This document shows positions 36,128 to 46,236 of a DNA stretch of 64,000 nucleotides, piece by piece. The translations under genes were made by a program, and so were the position numbers. The stretch is from the NCBI GenBank assembly GCA_027315065.1, contig DAHUYT010000001.1:42908-106907 (forward strand). The letters run 5' to 3'. Source of the stretch: Nitrososphaerota archaeon. Lineage in GTDB: Archaea > Thermoproteota > Nitrososphaeria > Nitrososphaerales > Nitrosopumilaceae. Below the pieces are notes generated by a model. That model searched no databases. It worked only from the letters and a program-made list of their open reading frames with translations, and was not told the DNA's origin. Every line of letters starts with the position of its first letter. The first letter of the stretch is position 1.

Positions 36128-36900
36128 ATTGCTAACACCAATCTTGCAACTAATCCCTTGATATCTTTACTCTTCATGACGCTACTGCCCACAAGGAAGG
36201 CGTTGGCGCCATATTTGCTTAGAAACCTGATATCGCGAGCCGTTTCTATGCCACTTTCAGATATGATTAACCTGTCATCTCTTTTTTGGTCTTTGAGAAT
36301 TATCTCTGTTGTCTTTAGATCTATCTTTAATGTATCTAGATTACGATTGTTTATTCCAAGCAAGTCTGCATCAGTCATAATAGAATCTAGAAATTCATTT
36401 CTAGTATGTGATTCTATTAGTACAAGAAGATTCTTTTTGTGCGCGTAATCTACAAATTCATCTATTTCTTTCGCAAATTTTTTGTCAAAGACTGACTGAA
36501 TTAAAAGAATAATGTCAGCCCCCAATTTTTCTGCAGCGTCCATCTGCACCTTATCTATGATTATATCCTTCATCAACAGGGGCACCTTGACATGTTCTCG
36601 GATTTCTGCAAAAAATTGAGGAGATCCGTGGAAAAGATAAGGCTGAGTTAAAACTGAGAGTCCTATGGCACCGCCTTCTATCATTGTTTTTGCTATTGTT
36701 ACAGGATCTGAAATCTGTCGTATGTCTCCAAGTGATGGCGATGAAAATTTTACTTCTGTTATAAGCGATGCATGAGTATTTCTTCTAATCTCGTCTATGA
36801 TGTTTTTATCAGATTTTGTCAGTTGGTGTTCTATGTTGTAAACTCCTTCATTGATTGCTTTCTGAGAATTTTCTACAAGTTTTTTTAGCATGTCTTTCAA
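36124..36900 (-). CDS. trpC: indole-3-glycerol phosphate synthase
   Basis: A 258-residue TIM barrel. [15 protein letters not shown] carries the catalytic Lys, LLMKDIIID the second Lys, and [12 protein letters not shown] binds phosphate. It closes the indole ring from carboxyphenylamino-deoxyribulose phosphate. It is a single-domain protein, not fused to TrpF. It overlaps trpD and trpB by 4 bases on each side. Confidence 0.95.
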   Translation of the reverse strand: MKDMLKKLVENSQKAINEGVYNIEHQLTKSDKNIIDEIRRNTHASLITEVKFSSPSLGDIRQISDPVTIAKTMIEGGAIGLSVLTQPYLFHGSPQFFAEIREHVKVPLLMKDIIIDKVQMDAAEKLGADIILLIQSVFDKKFAKEIDEFVDYAHKKNLLVLIESHTRNEFLDSIMTDADLLGINNRNLDTLKIDLKTTEIILKDQKRDDRLIISESGIETARDIRFLSKYGANAFLVGSSVMKSKDIKGLVARLVLAI

Positions 36901-37943
36901 TTATTCTCCAACTCCTCCAATTTGCTAATATTGCCGCAATATTTGACAAAATTTCTAAAAAGGTCAAATGATTTTCCACTATGTATTGCATCAAACGCAA
37001 TTTCTAACGCCTCGTCAAACTTATCTGAGACTCCACCTACGATAAGCCCGGCGGCGGCATTCAATACTGTAATGTCTATCATTGATTTTTTTCCAGTACC
37101 GTTTAGGACTGAAACAAATGATCGGATTGCTTCATCTCTAGTTGATATCTGAATGTCACTGAGGTTGGCTTTTGTCAGTCCAATCTCGGAAGGTTCCAGT
37201 ACAAAATTATGAATTTCACCATTTTTTAAATGACAAATGTGATTCTTTGAAGTGGTAGATAATTCATCTAATCCGTCGCTAGAAATTACGGTCATTACAT
37301 TCTCTGCACCGCGATACTGGAGTAGTGTTATGACTCGTTGCAAGTAAGCAGGTGTAAATACACCTACTAGCTGATTTTTGACTCGTGCTGGATTGCTCAA
37401 AGGACCAAGTAAATTAAAAGCAGTTCTTGTTCCTAATAGTTTTCTTGCCTCTGCAACATTTTTCATAGCAGGATGAAATTTCTGGGCAAACATAAATCCA
37501 ACATTGAATTTTTCAATTATGTTTTTAATCTTGTTTGGTTCCATGTTAAGATCATATCCAAAATATTCGAATATGTCAGCACTGCCACTTATGCCAGAAG
37601 TCGATCTGTTTCCATGTTTAGCTACGTTTCCACCGCTCGCAGCAATGACAAACGAGGCAGCTGTTGAGACATTAAATGTACTCATTTTATCCCCCCCTGT
37701 GCCACATACATCGATTATTCTTCCATTGCATTTTGGTTCTATATGTATGGCATGCCCCTGCATCGTGTCAAGCATTGCCAAAAGCTCATCATTGGATTCT
37801 CCTTTTATCGCTAGATTCTTGAGAAAATTTGCTGTATCTTGGATAGTAGTCTTACCACCAAGTATATCATTCATGATATCGCGCATTTCATTATAGGATA
37901 GATCTTTGTTATCTGAAAGTTTTATTATTATTTCTGAAATCAT
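36897..37943 (-). CDS. trpD: anthranilate phosphoribosyltransferase
   Basis: A 348-residue enzyme that transfers phosphoribose to anthranilate. The PRPP loop is DVCGTGGDKMSTFNVSTAAS, with the KHGNRSTSG anthranilate region and RTAFNLLGPLSNPA further on. The next enzyme of the route, TrpF, is missing from the operon. Overlaps with trpG and trpC are 4 bases each. Confidence 0.96.
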   Translation of the reverse strand: MISEIIIKLSDNKDLSYNEMRDIMNDILGGKTTIQDTANFLKNLAIKGESNDELLAMLDTMQGHAIHIEPKCNGRIIDVCGTGGDKMSTFNVSTAASFVIAASGGNVAKHGNRSTSGISGSADIFEYFGYDLNMEPNKIKNIIEKFNVGFMFAQKFHPAMKNVAEARKLLGTRTAFNLLGPLSNPARVKNQLVGVFTPAYLQRVITLLQYRGAENVMTVISSDGLDELSTTSKNHICHLKNGEIHNFVLEPSEIGLTKANLSDIQISTRDEAIRSFVSVLNGTGKKSMIDITVLNAAAGLIVGGVSDKFDEALEIAFDAIHSGKSFDLFRNFVKYCGNISKLEELENN

Positions 37944-38527
37944 TTTTTAATCAACTTTATGAAATTACTAAGAATCTTCTTGCCTTCTCCGGTCATCACA
38001 GATTCTGGATGGAATTGAACCCCTTCGATGAGGTATTTTTTGTGACTTATTGCCATTATCTCATTGTCGTCTTGTGCAACGGCTGTCACTTTGAGATCAT
38101 CTGGAACTATTGTTTTGTCTCCTACAAGAGAATGATATCTTGTGGCCATAAATGGATTTTGAACTCCATTAAATAATGGGGACTCGTAATGTTTGACAGG
38201 GCTAGTTTTTCCATGTCTGATGTTTCCGGCATTTACAACTTTGCCTCCAAACGCATGTATTATCCCTTGATGCCCAAGACAAACTCCAAGAATTGGTTTT
38301 ATGGGGCCTATCTCTCTTATCACCTTGGTACAAATTCCGAAATATTTTTCATCTTCAGGTGTTCCTGGACCAGGAGAGATAATTATTGCATCATAATTTC
38401 CTTTTTTAATTTCATCTAGTGTTATCTTGTCATTTCTAATTACGTCCGAGTTGACTCCTAATTCTCCTAGTAATTGAGCTATGTTGTACACAAACGAATC
38501 ATAATTGTCAATAATTAAAAATTTCAT
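37940..38527 (-). CDS. trpG: anthranilate synthase glutaminase subunit
   Basis: A 195-residue class I glutamine amidotransferase that supplies ammonia to TrpE. The nucleophile is in GVCLGHQGI and the catalytic His-Glu pair in QFHPES. It overlaps trpE and trpD by 4 bases on each side. The same protein could also serve 4-amino-4-deoxychorismate synthesis, as in some other organisms. Confidence 0.95.
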   Translation of the reverse strand: MKFLIIDNYDSFVYNIAQLLGELGVNSDVIRNDKITLDEIKKGNYDAIIISPGPGTPEDEKYFGICTKVIREIGPIKPILGVCLGHQGIIHAFGGKVVNAGNIRHGKTSPVKHYESPLFNGVQNPFMATRYHSLVGDKTIVPDDLKVTAVAQDDNEIMAISHKKYLIEGVQFHPESVMTGEGKKILSNFIKLIKK

Positions 38528-39879
38528 TTAGTAGCCTCCTTCAATGCTGATATCATGGCATTTGCTTTGTGTTGAGTCTCCGTCCATTCATTTTCAACTA
38601 TTGAATCAGAAACAATACCTGCACCAGTCTGTATGAAGCCCTGTGTTCCATTCATGAAAATCGTTCTTATGGCAATCGCAAAATCACAACATCCGTTAAA
38701 AGAGAAATATCCTACGGCTCCAGCATATGGTCCTCTTGCATCTGGTTCCAATTCGTCTATTATTTCCATAGCGCGAATCTTGGGAGCCCCAGATACAGTT
38801 CCAGCTGGAAATACTGCCTTGATGGCATCAAACATATCATATTTTTTGTCAAGTGTACCTACTACATGAGTCACCATGTGCTGTACATGACTGAACCTTT
38901 TTACTGCCATCAACTCTTTGACATATACAGAACCATATCTACAAACTCGCCCTATGTCGTTACGTCCTAGGTCTACTAACATAGTGTGCTCTGCCAATTC
39001 TTTTTCATCATGTAATAATTCCTCTTTCATAGATTCGTTTTTCTTTTCGTCGCTTGTGATTGGTCGCGTTCCAGCTATGGGAAATGTTTCAACAGTATTT
39101 CCAGTTATACGTAACAGCATTTCTGGGCTTGAGCCAATCATGGTTCTGTTATCCAACTTTACATGGTAAAGATATGGTGAAGGATTTATCTGTCTAAGTG
39201 ATTTGTAGACTTTTAGAAGATCACCACTTGCATTAAAATTAAATTTTTTTGCAAGTACCACTTGAAAAATATCTCCATCATATATGTACTGCTTTGCTTT
39301 CTTTACCATTTTCTCAAAATATTCTCTATCTAGATTTTCTTTGATCTCAGATAAAGAAAATGTGCCAAAGTCTATATCGTCATAAGTTAGCCTGCTTATC
39401 ATATTTGTATCATAATAAAAATAAAATGATTTTTTTTGTTTGTTATCGTAGAGAATTCCATCATTGTATATTCCAAATTCCATCACGGGCAAGATGTTTT
39501 CACCATGTGAGTTTGGAATTTTTTCCCACAATCTTATGGCGTCATAGTTAATGACTCCAACCGCGCCTCCTACATACCGGTATTTCTGATCAGTAACTTG
39601 ATAGAGCAGTTTCTTAATTTCAGATAATGGATCTTTTGTTTCAATTATGGTAGATGTGCCATTTTTGTAATGAAGCATCACCCTATCGACAAAACACTTT
39701 ACCGTGACTGTAGGATCAAACCCCATGATTGAAGTCTCTGCAAGTTCCTCCGGTCCAGTCAATGATTCAAAGAGGAAAGAATAATTGAATTTTCTTGAAA
39801 TTTTATTATATAGATCAAATTGGGAACCAGAATAGTCTAGGGGTATTATCTTAAGGTTTGAATGCCCAAATATGGCCAC
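38524..39879 (-). CDS. trpE: anthranilate synthase catalytic subunit
   Basis: A 451-residue chorismate-binding enzyme. The N-terminal LFESLTGPEELAETS fits the LLES...S tryptophan feedback site, and the C-terminal GTVSGAPKIRAME and DARGPYAGAVGY blocks form the active site. It starts at GTG 39879. A minus-strand TATA (ATTTTAAATA, forward 39907-39916) lies about 32 bases before. It opens the trpEGDCBA operon, whose genes overlap by 4 to 20 bases. A direct repeat upstream may be an operator. Confidence 0.95.
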   Translation of the reverse strand: MAIFGHSNLKIIPLDYSGSQFDLYNKISRKFNYSFLFESLTGPEELAETSIMGFDPTVTVKCFVDRVMLHYKNGTSTIIETKDPLSEIKKLLYQVTDQKYRYVGGAVGVINYDAIRLWEKIPNSHGENILPVMEFGIYNDGILYDNKQKKSFYFYYDTNMISRLTYDDIDFGTFSLSEIKENLDREYFEKMVKKAKQYIYDGDIFQVVLAKKFNFNASGDLLKVYKSLRQINPSPYLYHVKLDNRTMIGSSPEMLLRITGNTVETFPIAGTRPITSDEKKNESMKEELLHDEKELAEHTMLVDLGRNDIGRVCRYGSVYVKELMAVKRFSHVQHMVTHVVGTLDKKYDMFDAIKAVFPAGTVSGAPKIRAMEIIDELEPDARGPYAGAVGYFSFNGCCDFAIAIRTIFMNGTQGFIQTGAGIVSDSIVENEWTETQHKANAMISALKEATK

Positions 39880-39939
39880 CCATACAAACTCTCAGCTTGC
39901 TACTCTATTTAAAATTAGGTCCTTTTGCAACTGAGTAAT

Positions 39940-39956
39940 TACGGTATAGTACGGTA
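39940..39956. promoter_or_regulatory. direct repeat between divergent trpE and small Cys gene
   Basis: TACGGTA occurs twice, at 39940-39946 and 39950-39956, exactly 10 bases apart, so both copies face the same side of the helix. The second copy runs into the BRE region of the plus-strand TATA at 39959-39966, and the pair lies about 25-45 bases upstream of the trpE TATA. This is a good position for a dimeric regulator controlling both promoters. Confidence 0.4.
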
Positions 39957-39988
39957 CCTTTATATGCAATTGAGATGATCTATAATAC

Positions 39989-40207
39989 ATGTCTCTAGTA
40001 CTGGCTCCGCGCGTAGGTAGGAGCAAAACTCTACTCTTCCAAGAATTGTATTACTCTAAAAAAAGAATACCTATGAAATCGACTGTGAAAGAGGTAGTGT
40101 GTACTATATGCTATAATGGTCTAGATGATAGAATTTCTGTAACTGCCAAACAGGTGGGACAAAAAATACGATTTTTCTGTCAGAATCACATACCGAAAGA
40201 TTACTGA
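39989..40207 (+). CDS. small Cys/His protein, putative zinc ribbon
   Basis: A protein of up to 72 residues with CTIC in the middle and a closing CQNHIPKDY, the CxxH ending also seen in the small proteins at 25695 and 29189. A TATA box (TTTATATG, 39959-39966) is centred 26 bases before ATG 39989, which supports a leaderless start there. The first 28 residues are poorly conserved-looking, so ATG 40073 (45 residues) remains possible. It is divergent from trpE and convergent with ilvD. The function is unknown. Confidence 0.65.
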   Translation: MSLVLAPRVGRSKTLLFQELYYSKKRIPMKSTVKEVVCTICYNGLDDRISVTAKQVGQKIRFFCQNHIPKDY

Positions 40208-40226
40208 AAACACGACCGAACTACCG

Positions 40227-41903
40227 TTACCACTTGGGTTTTGTTATTGCTCCTTCTGATGCGGAAGTAACAAGTGAGGCAAATTTTGCCAATACTCCTT
40301 TTTCATAATTTGGTTTCAGGGGTTTCCACTGTTTCCTTCTTTCAGCAAGATCGGTTTCAGGTACCATGATATCGATGCTGTTTTTTTCTATGTTGATCCT
40401 AATTTCATCGCCATTTCTTGCCAATGCGATATTTCCACCCACTGCAGCTTCTGGAGAGACATGCCCTATCATCAAACCTCGAGTGGCACCTGAAAATCTT
40501 CCATCTGTAACAAGAGCTACTTTCTCACCTAATTTTTGTCCAACTAGAGCGGCTGTCACCCCTAGCATTTCTCTCATACCGGGACCTCCTTTTGGGCCTT
40601 CATATCTAATTATTACTACATCATTTTCTTTAATCTCATGCCTTGATATTGCATCAAATGCGTCTTCTTCCTTGTCAAATATTCTGGCCTTGCCTATGAA
40701 CTCTATCGTATGCATTCCGGCTACTTTTACAACTGCACCATCTGGAGCAAGAGAACCTCTAAGTATAGTTATGGTGCCTACATCATGAATTGGTTTTTCT
40801 ATTGATTTTAAGACTTTTTGATTTTCGTCAAATGAAAGTTGTATTGAATTCAAATTTTGCCCCAATGTCTTTCCTGTAACAGTTAGGGTATTTTCATTTA
40901 AGAGGTTTTTTTTCTGTAGATTTTTCATTACTAGTGGTATTCCACCTATCTTGTCAAGATCTAGCATCACATAGAATCCTCCCGGTCGCATGTCTGCAAT
41001 ATGTGGCGTTCGTTTTCTTATTCTTTCAAAATCTTCAAGAGTTAGATGGACACCAATCTCTTTGGATAGAGCTAGCAGATGCAACACAGCATTTGTAGAT
41101 CCTCCTACCGAATTTGCGATAGTTATTGCATTTTCAAATGCTTCATAGGTGAGAATGTCTTTTGGTCTTATTCCATTTTCGAGTAAATTCATTACAGCCT
41201 TGCCACTATTATAGACAAATTTTTCCCTCCTAGGATCCTCTGCAGGAGGTGACGCGCTTCCAGGCAATGCAAGTCCTATGGCTTCACTAATTGATGCCAT
41301 GGTATTTGCAGTATACATTCCTCCACAAGAACCAGCGTTTGGGCAAGCTACATTTTCTAAATTCTTGAGAGCTTCAAGAGTTAACTGGCCGGCATCATAT
41401 GCTCCAACTGCTTCATAAACATCTTGGACAGTAACCTGTTTTCCTTCATACACTCCAGGCATTATGGTTCCACCATAAACGAAAACTGATGGGATGTTCA
41501 ATCTAGCCATGGCCATCATGGACCCTGGCAAGCTCTTATCACATCCTGCTATTCCTACAAGGCCATCATATTGATGTGCTCTGACCATTAATTCAATAGA
41601 ATCTGCTATGACTTCTCTGCTTACTAGGGAAGACTTCATACCTTCATGACCCATAGCTATTCCATCGCTTACCGCAATTGTGGAAAACTCTCTGGGAGTT
41701 CCACCAGATTCCTGAACTCCTGCTTTTGCATGTAGAGCTAGTTTACCCAGATGAATGTTACACGGAGTGGCCTCATTGCCGGTATGCGATACTCCTATGA
41801 ATGGTTTTTCAAGATCATCATCTGTTAATCCCATTGCCTTGTACATGGCTCTGTGGGGAGCTCTTGAGGCACCTACAACTACATTTCGACTTGATATTTC
41901 CAT
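40227..41903 (-). CDS. ilvD: dihydroxy-acid dehydratase
   Basis: A 558-residue IlvD/Edd-family enzyme that dehydrates 2,3-dihydroxy acids in Val/Ile synthesis. The Fe-S cysteines are in [19 protein letters not shown] and [15 protein letters not shown], and [16 protein letters not shown] is near the end. It follows acetolactate synthase in the pathway but is 20 kb away from that operon. The reductoisomerase ilvC is not in the window. Confidence 0.96.
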   Translation of the reverse strand: MEISSRNVVVGASRAPHRAMYKAMGLTDDDLEKPFIGVSHTGNEATPCNIHLGKLALHAKAGVQESGGTPREFSTIAVSDGIAMGHEGMKSSLVSREVIADSIELMVRAHQYDGLVGIAGCDKSLPGSMMAMARLNIPSVFVYGGTIMPGVYEGKQVTVQDVYEAVGAYDAGQLTLEALKNLENVACPNAGSCGGMYTANTMASISEAIGLALPGSASPPAEDPRREKFVYNSGKAVMNLLENGIRPKDILTYEAFENAITIANSVGGSTNAVLHLLALSKEIGVHLTLEDFERIRKRTPHIADMRPGGFYVMLDLDKIGGIPLVMKNLQKKNLLNENTLTVTGKTLGQNLNSIQLSFDENQKVLKSIEKPIHDVGTITILRGSLAPDGAVVKVAGMHTIEFIGKARIFDKEEDAFDAISRHEIKENDVVIIRYEGPKGGPGMREMLGVTAALVGQKLGEKVALVTDGRFSGATRGLMIGHVSPEAAVGGNIALARNGDEIRINIEKNSIDIMVPETDLAERRKQWKPLKPNYEKGVLAKFASLVTSASEGAITKPKW

Positions 41904-42412
41904 TATATTACAGAAGATCTAAATAATGGTATAATTTTAGCCTTCTTAAGAATCAATCAAGTTAATTTTGATTTTAATTGATGCGTATTTTAACCATAAA
42001 AAACTCTAATTGACTATCATGGATTTCTGGGGTTCAATAATAAATAAGATGTATTTGCTTGTTTGAATCTGTGTAATTGCTATATCTCAATGTTTTTCAA
42101 TTATGCGCTCACAACTTATAAGACCTAATCCTGCTCTTATCTGTCTTGTTGTAATGATGGATGAAATATTTTTGGCAAACATGTATTATGGAATTTTATG
42201 ACTCATGTCATCTAATCAATAAATTGTTTTTTCTGGTAAATGTGTAAATAATGCAAATCAAAGCATATGTGTTATTTTTGATATTAGTTGTGATAAAATA
42301 GTTATTTCAATTTAAACAAAACCTGCCTCTTTTTTACATATCTGTGAAACATTTGTGTATGAAATCATGAGATGCAACTGACCTGTTTACATGGGATAAA
42401 TCATGATTTACA
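41904..42412. other. 509-base AT-rich gap
   Basis: No convincing gene. A 16-codon frame at 42250 encodes a hydrophobic peptide but has no support. The 14-base perfect palindrome TAAATCATGATTTA (42397-42410) lies just past the stop of the secreted protein gene (42413) and might act as a 3' signal. The remainder is low-complexity A+T sequence, presumably containing the ilvD promoter near its left end. Confidence 0.4.
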
Positions 42413-43672
42413 TCATGACGCAGTAATTTGTATTGTTAACGGCGGAGATAATGCGTTGGGTTCTGTTACTCCCTGCCATACAAATATCTGGGCCGTGTAT
42501 GTTCCAGGAGATTTTGGCATCCATGATTGACTTAAACTCATGTTCTGGTTAGGTAATAAAGAGCCTGTTATCCAAGATAATGAAAGAGTAATTCCATTGC
42601 TGTCTTGGATTTGTACAAGATAGGCAAATGCCTGATCCTTGTCTACTTTATTTGTGACATCTGATACAATTTGTATTTGTTGGTCGACCGATATTTTATG
42701 GAGCGTCTTACCTGTGGAATCTATTATTCTTGCATTGCTGGCAGGAACTCTTTCTAGCGGTGGTAGGATTTCACCAACTGTAGTTGTTGCAAATAATTGT
42801 GTTTGATCCGTTGAAGCATGTGGCGGTGGCAAAGTCCTATCGATGTATTCTCCTGTAACGGTGTCTCCATCTGATACATGTAATCTGTTTCCTGAAGAAG
42901 GGTACTGGGTGGTAAAATCTACTGTACCCTGAAATATGCCTGATCCTGCACTCGTTTCAATCATGGTAAGCTTGATACCGCTTAAATCTGAATCTGACCA
43001 GACACTTGTATCAAATTTACTTATTGTATCCGGACTTAAGCTCATATCTGGATCAACAATTTGTAATACTCCTTGACCATTTGAGGGATAGTCTTGTTGT
43101 AACCACTGGATTTCTCCCAGGTGCCAACGAATGAGTGCAGAGCCTGTCACAGTTTGATCTCTTGAATACTCAAAAGATACTGAGATTCCGTCATTTCCAG
43201 TGCTTGGAAGCATACCGTCTGTAGGACCGCATATTGTATTGCATGTGGACATGATACCTGATGGATTCTCACCATTTCCGTCTATTCCTACTGATCCTTT
43301 TTGACTAGGGTCGCCTGTAAGATCAACATACCCAGAAAAAATACCAGTGTTGACACCCGTCTCAACCAGTCTGTATGGTATACAATGTCCTGTGGTGCAC
43401 ACGCTTATTTTGTCATCTTGGGTATCACCGATAGTGTCAATCAAGTTTGGGTCGGAATTGAAATCTGGCGCATATATCGTAATGTTAACACGATCTGTCC
43501 ATGAAAAGACTTTTTTATCAAACTGAATCGGTGTGCTGGTAATTGATGAAATAATCCCATTTTGGTTGGATTGTGCATCTACATGTGTAGGTACGTGCCA
43601 AATAATTGCAATAGAAATAATAAATAATGTTAAAGATAATGTTCCAAATCGCTGTGTTAATTTATTGATCAA
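42413..43672 (-). CDS. large secreted protein with beta-rich surface-type domains
   Basis: A 419-residue exported protein with a signal peptide ending at VDAQS. The mature region shows two similar units, about residues 45-120 and 185-265, each ending G-[I/S]-G-I-F-x-G-x-V-D-[L/F]-T (GVNTGIFSGYVDLTG and SAGSGIFQGTVDFTT). This strand pattern is common in thaumarchaeal S-layer and cell-surface proteins. A third C-terminal part (IQIVSDVTNKVDKDQAF to the end) looks like an Ig-like fold. There is no membrane anchor. The role is probably in the envelope but is not established. Confidence 0.7.
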   Translation of the reverse strand: MINKLTQRFGTLSLTLFIISIAIIWHVPTHVDAQSNQNGIISSITSTPIQFDKKVFSWTDRVNITIYAPDFNSDPNLIDTIGDTQDDKISVCTTGHCIPYRLVETGVNTGIFSGYVDLTGDPSQKGSVGIDGNGENPSGIMSTCNTICGPTDGMLPSTGNDGISVSFEYSRDQTVTGSALIRWHLGEIQWLQQDYPSNGQGVLQIVDPDMSLSPDTISKFDTSVWSDSDLSGIKLTMIETSAGSGIFQGTVDFTTQYPSSGNRLHVSDGDTVTGEYIDRTLPPPHASTDQTQLFATTTVGEILPPLERVPASNARIIDSTGKTLHKISVDQQIQIVSDVTNKVDKDQAFAYLVQIQDSNGITLSLSWITGSLLPNQNMSLSQSWMPKSPGTYTAQIFVWQGVTEPNALSPPLTIQITAS

Positions 43673-43817
43673 TCTGGTTCTTTAAAATAGGCAGTATGTT
43701 TTGTACTTTGTCATTTTGAATCAAAAACTCTTGGATTGGGTCAATTATTTCTTATTTAATTAACACATCTTCACAATTCCATGTGTTTTTAATAATTTTC
43801 AGTATTGTAACTACATT

Positions 43818-44633
43818 ATGTTATGGTATACCGTATTATTGTTGATATCGAGTCTATTTTCCTTAACTGTCATTCCTGTATATGCTGAAGTGACATCATT
43901 ACAAACTGATAGAGCATTATATGCTATAGATATGAATGTCTATTTTACAGGAACAGTGAGTAAAACGGATTCTCAAAAAGTGGTAAATCTTGAGATTCAC
44001 GATCCTTACGGTAATCTCGTATTGATTACTGGAAATGCTTCTGAATCTGATGGCACTTTTCAGATAATAGTTAATACTGATGATCCAACTCAATTCTCAC
44101 TTGCTGGAACATATAATGCAACAGCGTTTGTTGGTGGCGAGTCTGCTAGTATGACCATACCTTTTGATTTTTCTCCAAATGGATTCCCTGTAATTCATCA
44201 TACGCCAGTAGCCCAAAATAATACTCAATTCTCTCAAAACATCAATGAAAGCAATCCTTCGTTACGACCAACTCTTTCACAGCATGAATATGTATTGCAT
44301 GAAGGCGTGGCCATTGGCGACATGTTGACTTTGGATAGAGCCAATTCTACATCAACTGGTTCAAGACAATCCACAAATGGTTATGATCTTAAAAATATTC
44401 TCTATCCTTCTATGATTGTCTGTGGTGCAGGAATTGTGGGGTTTATCATGTATAGAAAGAAAAGACGTGCCAAATCTGAAATGAATGCAAATCTTGAATC
44501 TTCGCATGAAACACAGAATATTGATGAAACCAAATCGGATTATGCACTGGTTATTCTAAAAAACAGGTTGGCTAATGGTGATATCGCAATTGAGGAATTC
44601 GAGGTACTAAAAGATGTTCTAAGCGAACCCTAA
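43818..44633 (+). CDS. membrane-anchored surface protein with cytoplasmic SHOCT-like tail
   Basis: A 271-residue protein. A signal peptide (1-23) leads to an extracellular beta domain (residues 24-120, with TDRALYAIDMNVYFTGTVSK, as in MG2-like carboxypeptidase-regulatory folds), a Ser/Asn linker, one helix near 195-213 and a basic stop-transfer (RKKRRAK). The last 28 residues (LKNRLANGDIAIEEFEVLKDVL) match the SHOCT motif, often found at protein ends in oligomers. A TATA-like TTTTTAATAA about 28 bases before the ATG fits a leaderless start. The function is unknown. Confidence 0.75.
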   Translation: MLWYTVLLLISSLFSLTVIPVYAEVTSLQTDRALYAIDMNVYFTGTVSKTDSQKVVNLEIHDPYGNLVLITGNASESDGTFQIIVNTDDPTQFSLAGTYNATAFVGGESASMTIPFDFSPNGFPVIHHTPVAQNNTQFSQNINESNPSLRPTLSQHEYVLHEGVAIGDMLTLDRANSTSTGSRQSTNGYDLKNILYPSMIVCGAGIVGFIMYRKKRRAKSEMNANLESSHETQNIDETKSDYALVILKNRLANGDIAIEEFEVLKDVLSEP

Positions 44634-45232
44634 GGCATGAGAGTGAATGAATCTACTTTTGCTAATTGGGCGTTTATTAGAGTTGAGTTCTCATTACCGT
44701 AAGATATGAGAATTCGATCATTATCTTTTATGACATAATTGTTGATGTCTTGTACTTGATGGTGGTCTATGAAGAATTTGAGGCTATACTTGTCATTTGT
44801 ACAAAAGGCACGTTTGTCCGGGAATGTGAAACACTTGTCAGTCAACCCTATGTTTAACGAATTAAACAGGAAGCCAAGAGTGACATTGGCCGCATGCATG
44901 TGGATTGTTTCGCCATTACCCTTTTCAAAATCTATATACGCGTTTTTTACCTGATACGCGGTAGATGAATAATCAAACTGTTGACCATAAATCATCGTTA
45001 GGATTCCTGCACGTGTATTTACATTTCCGAGTGGGCCTGCTCCGGGAGGTACGCCCTGCGGCACTACCTTGGTAGATAATTCATAAAAATTGTAGCTTGA
45101 AATGACAAGAACCGCTATGACGCCAGCTAGTACCCCTATTCCAATTGCCTTGTACTTGAATTGTTGCTTCTGACGTTTTTCATAAAAGCTTTCTCGTTCC
45201 TGATCACGTTCCTCTCTTTCTTTTTTGCCCAT
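44630..45232 (-). CDS. single-pass membrane protein, unknown function
   Basis: A 200-residue protein with a highly charged N-terminal tail of 28 residues, one helix (IGIGVLAGVIAVLVISSY) and an extracellular domain. The outer domain has a HMHAANVTLGF segment, a CF...FC pair and DNDRILISYGNEN near the end. It ends 4 bases inside the convergent SHOCT-tailed gene. I recall similar proteins in other Thaumarchaeota, without known function. Metal binding by the His/Cys residues is possible but not shown. Confidence 0.7.
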   Translation of the reverse strand: MGKKEREERDQERESFYEKRQKQQFKYKAIGIGVLAGVIAVLVISSYNFYELSTKVVPQGVPPGAGPLGNVNTRAGILTMIYGQQFDYSSTAYQVKNAYIDFEKGNGETIHMHAANVTLGFLFNSLNIGLTDKCFTFPDKRAFCTNDKYSLKFFIDHHQVQDINNYVIKDNDRILISYGNENSTLINAQLAKVDSFTLMP

Positions 45233-45376
45233 TTAACGATAAACGTCAAAATTCTACCCTAATTAACTATATCTGATAATGCAAAACTACACAAAGTTTG
45301 ATTTATACGCTAATGGTTGAGCCTATGGATAAAAAATAATTAAAAAAAGTTATTGAAACTTGAGGGAGTTTAGTGC

Positions 45377-46018
45377 TTAATGATAAGCAAATGGTATGTA
45401 TGAGAAATTAACTGCGTTGTTTATCTTGGCTGTATTTGCTGATAGTTGGTTATCCCATGCGGTGAACGCCATCCATGATGTACTCATTGGTTTGTTTGGC
45501 GTGGTGTGGAAGGTTATATACATAAAGTCCTTATCATATTTGACGTCAGCTGTTGTCGCACTTAAAAGACCATGAGGATCATGAACTGTAAGACCTGTTA
45601 TCTTTGAGTATTGTACCCATGTGTCACTGGATCCGATATTTGGGTCATAGCCTCTCAAATTGAGAAACATGGCTAACCCTTGAATCTGATATGTTCCACC
45701 GTATTCCCATAGTTTGACTGTTATGGTTACAGGTGCACCGACGTAAAGTGTTTTAGTTGGTATAGTTTGTATGTTCTTGGATATATCATAGATATTTCCA
45801 TTAATGGTTAGACCATCTTTATAGGTCATCGGAGAACCATTAAGTGCAGAACCAGCATATGTGCTACCAAATGATGGCGCATAAGATACGCCGTGGCCTG
45901 ATAGCGCATAAACAGACGAATTAGCTCCCACAAGCGTTAGAACCAATGCAGCGACTATAGCGCTTGCAATTTTAACAACTCGCTTATGCATTACCGATGG
46001 TTGATTTCTCGCATACAT
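45377..46018 (-). CDS. secreted protein, unknown function
   Basis: A 213-residue exported protein. The signal peptide core is IASAIVAALVLTLVGA. The start may be ATG 46018 or the internal ATG at 45991 (MHKRVVKIAS), which gives a more usual signal. The mature part is rich in Gly, Tyr, Thr and Trp with alternating strands, likely a beta sandwich (TLYVGAPVTITVKLWEYGG). No Cys and no anchor are seen. It is divergent from the HIT gene. I do not recognise the family. Confidence 0.65.
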   Translation of the reverse strand: MYARNQPSVMHKRVVKIASAIVAALVLTLVGANSSVYALSGHGVSYAPSFGSTYAGSALNGSPMTYKDGLTINGNIYDISKNIQTIPTKTLYVGAPVTITVKLWEYGGTYQIQGLAMFLNLRGYDPNIGSSDTWVQYSKITGLTVHDPHGLLSATTADVKYDKDFMYITFHTTPNKPMSTSWMAFTAWDNQLSANTAKINNAVNFSYIPFAYH

Positions 46019-46236
46019 AAGCGTTTTCTATGTTCTTTATCTGACTGGCTTTGAATCTGTACCTTCTATCCGAGTGATGAAAACCCGTCAAAATATCATT
46101 ATTTGTAAAATTCAATATGTGCATAAATCTTGATTGTCTGATTATATCTTTACGTGATATGGCAAATTCAGATTGGATGCGCCGTATTGGGAATTTTAGA
46201 TAAAAGATTTAGATGCAAGATTTACAAAAACCTTAC

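Noticed and set aside
42250..42300. 16-codon hydrophobic peptide resembling a signal peptide
   Set aside because: Too short, no mature part and no promoter evidence; chance frame in AT-rich DNA.
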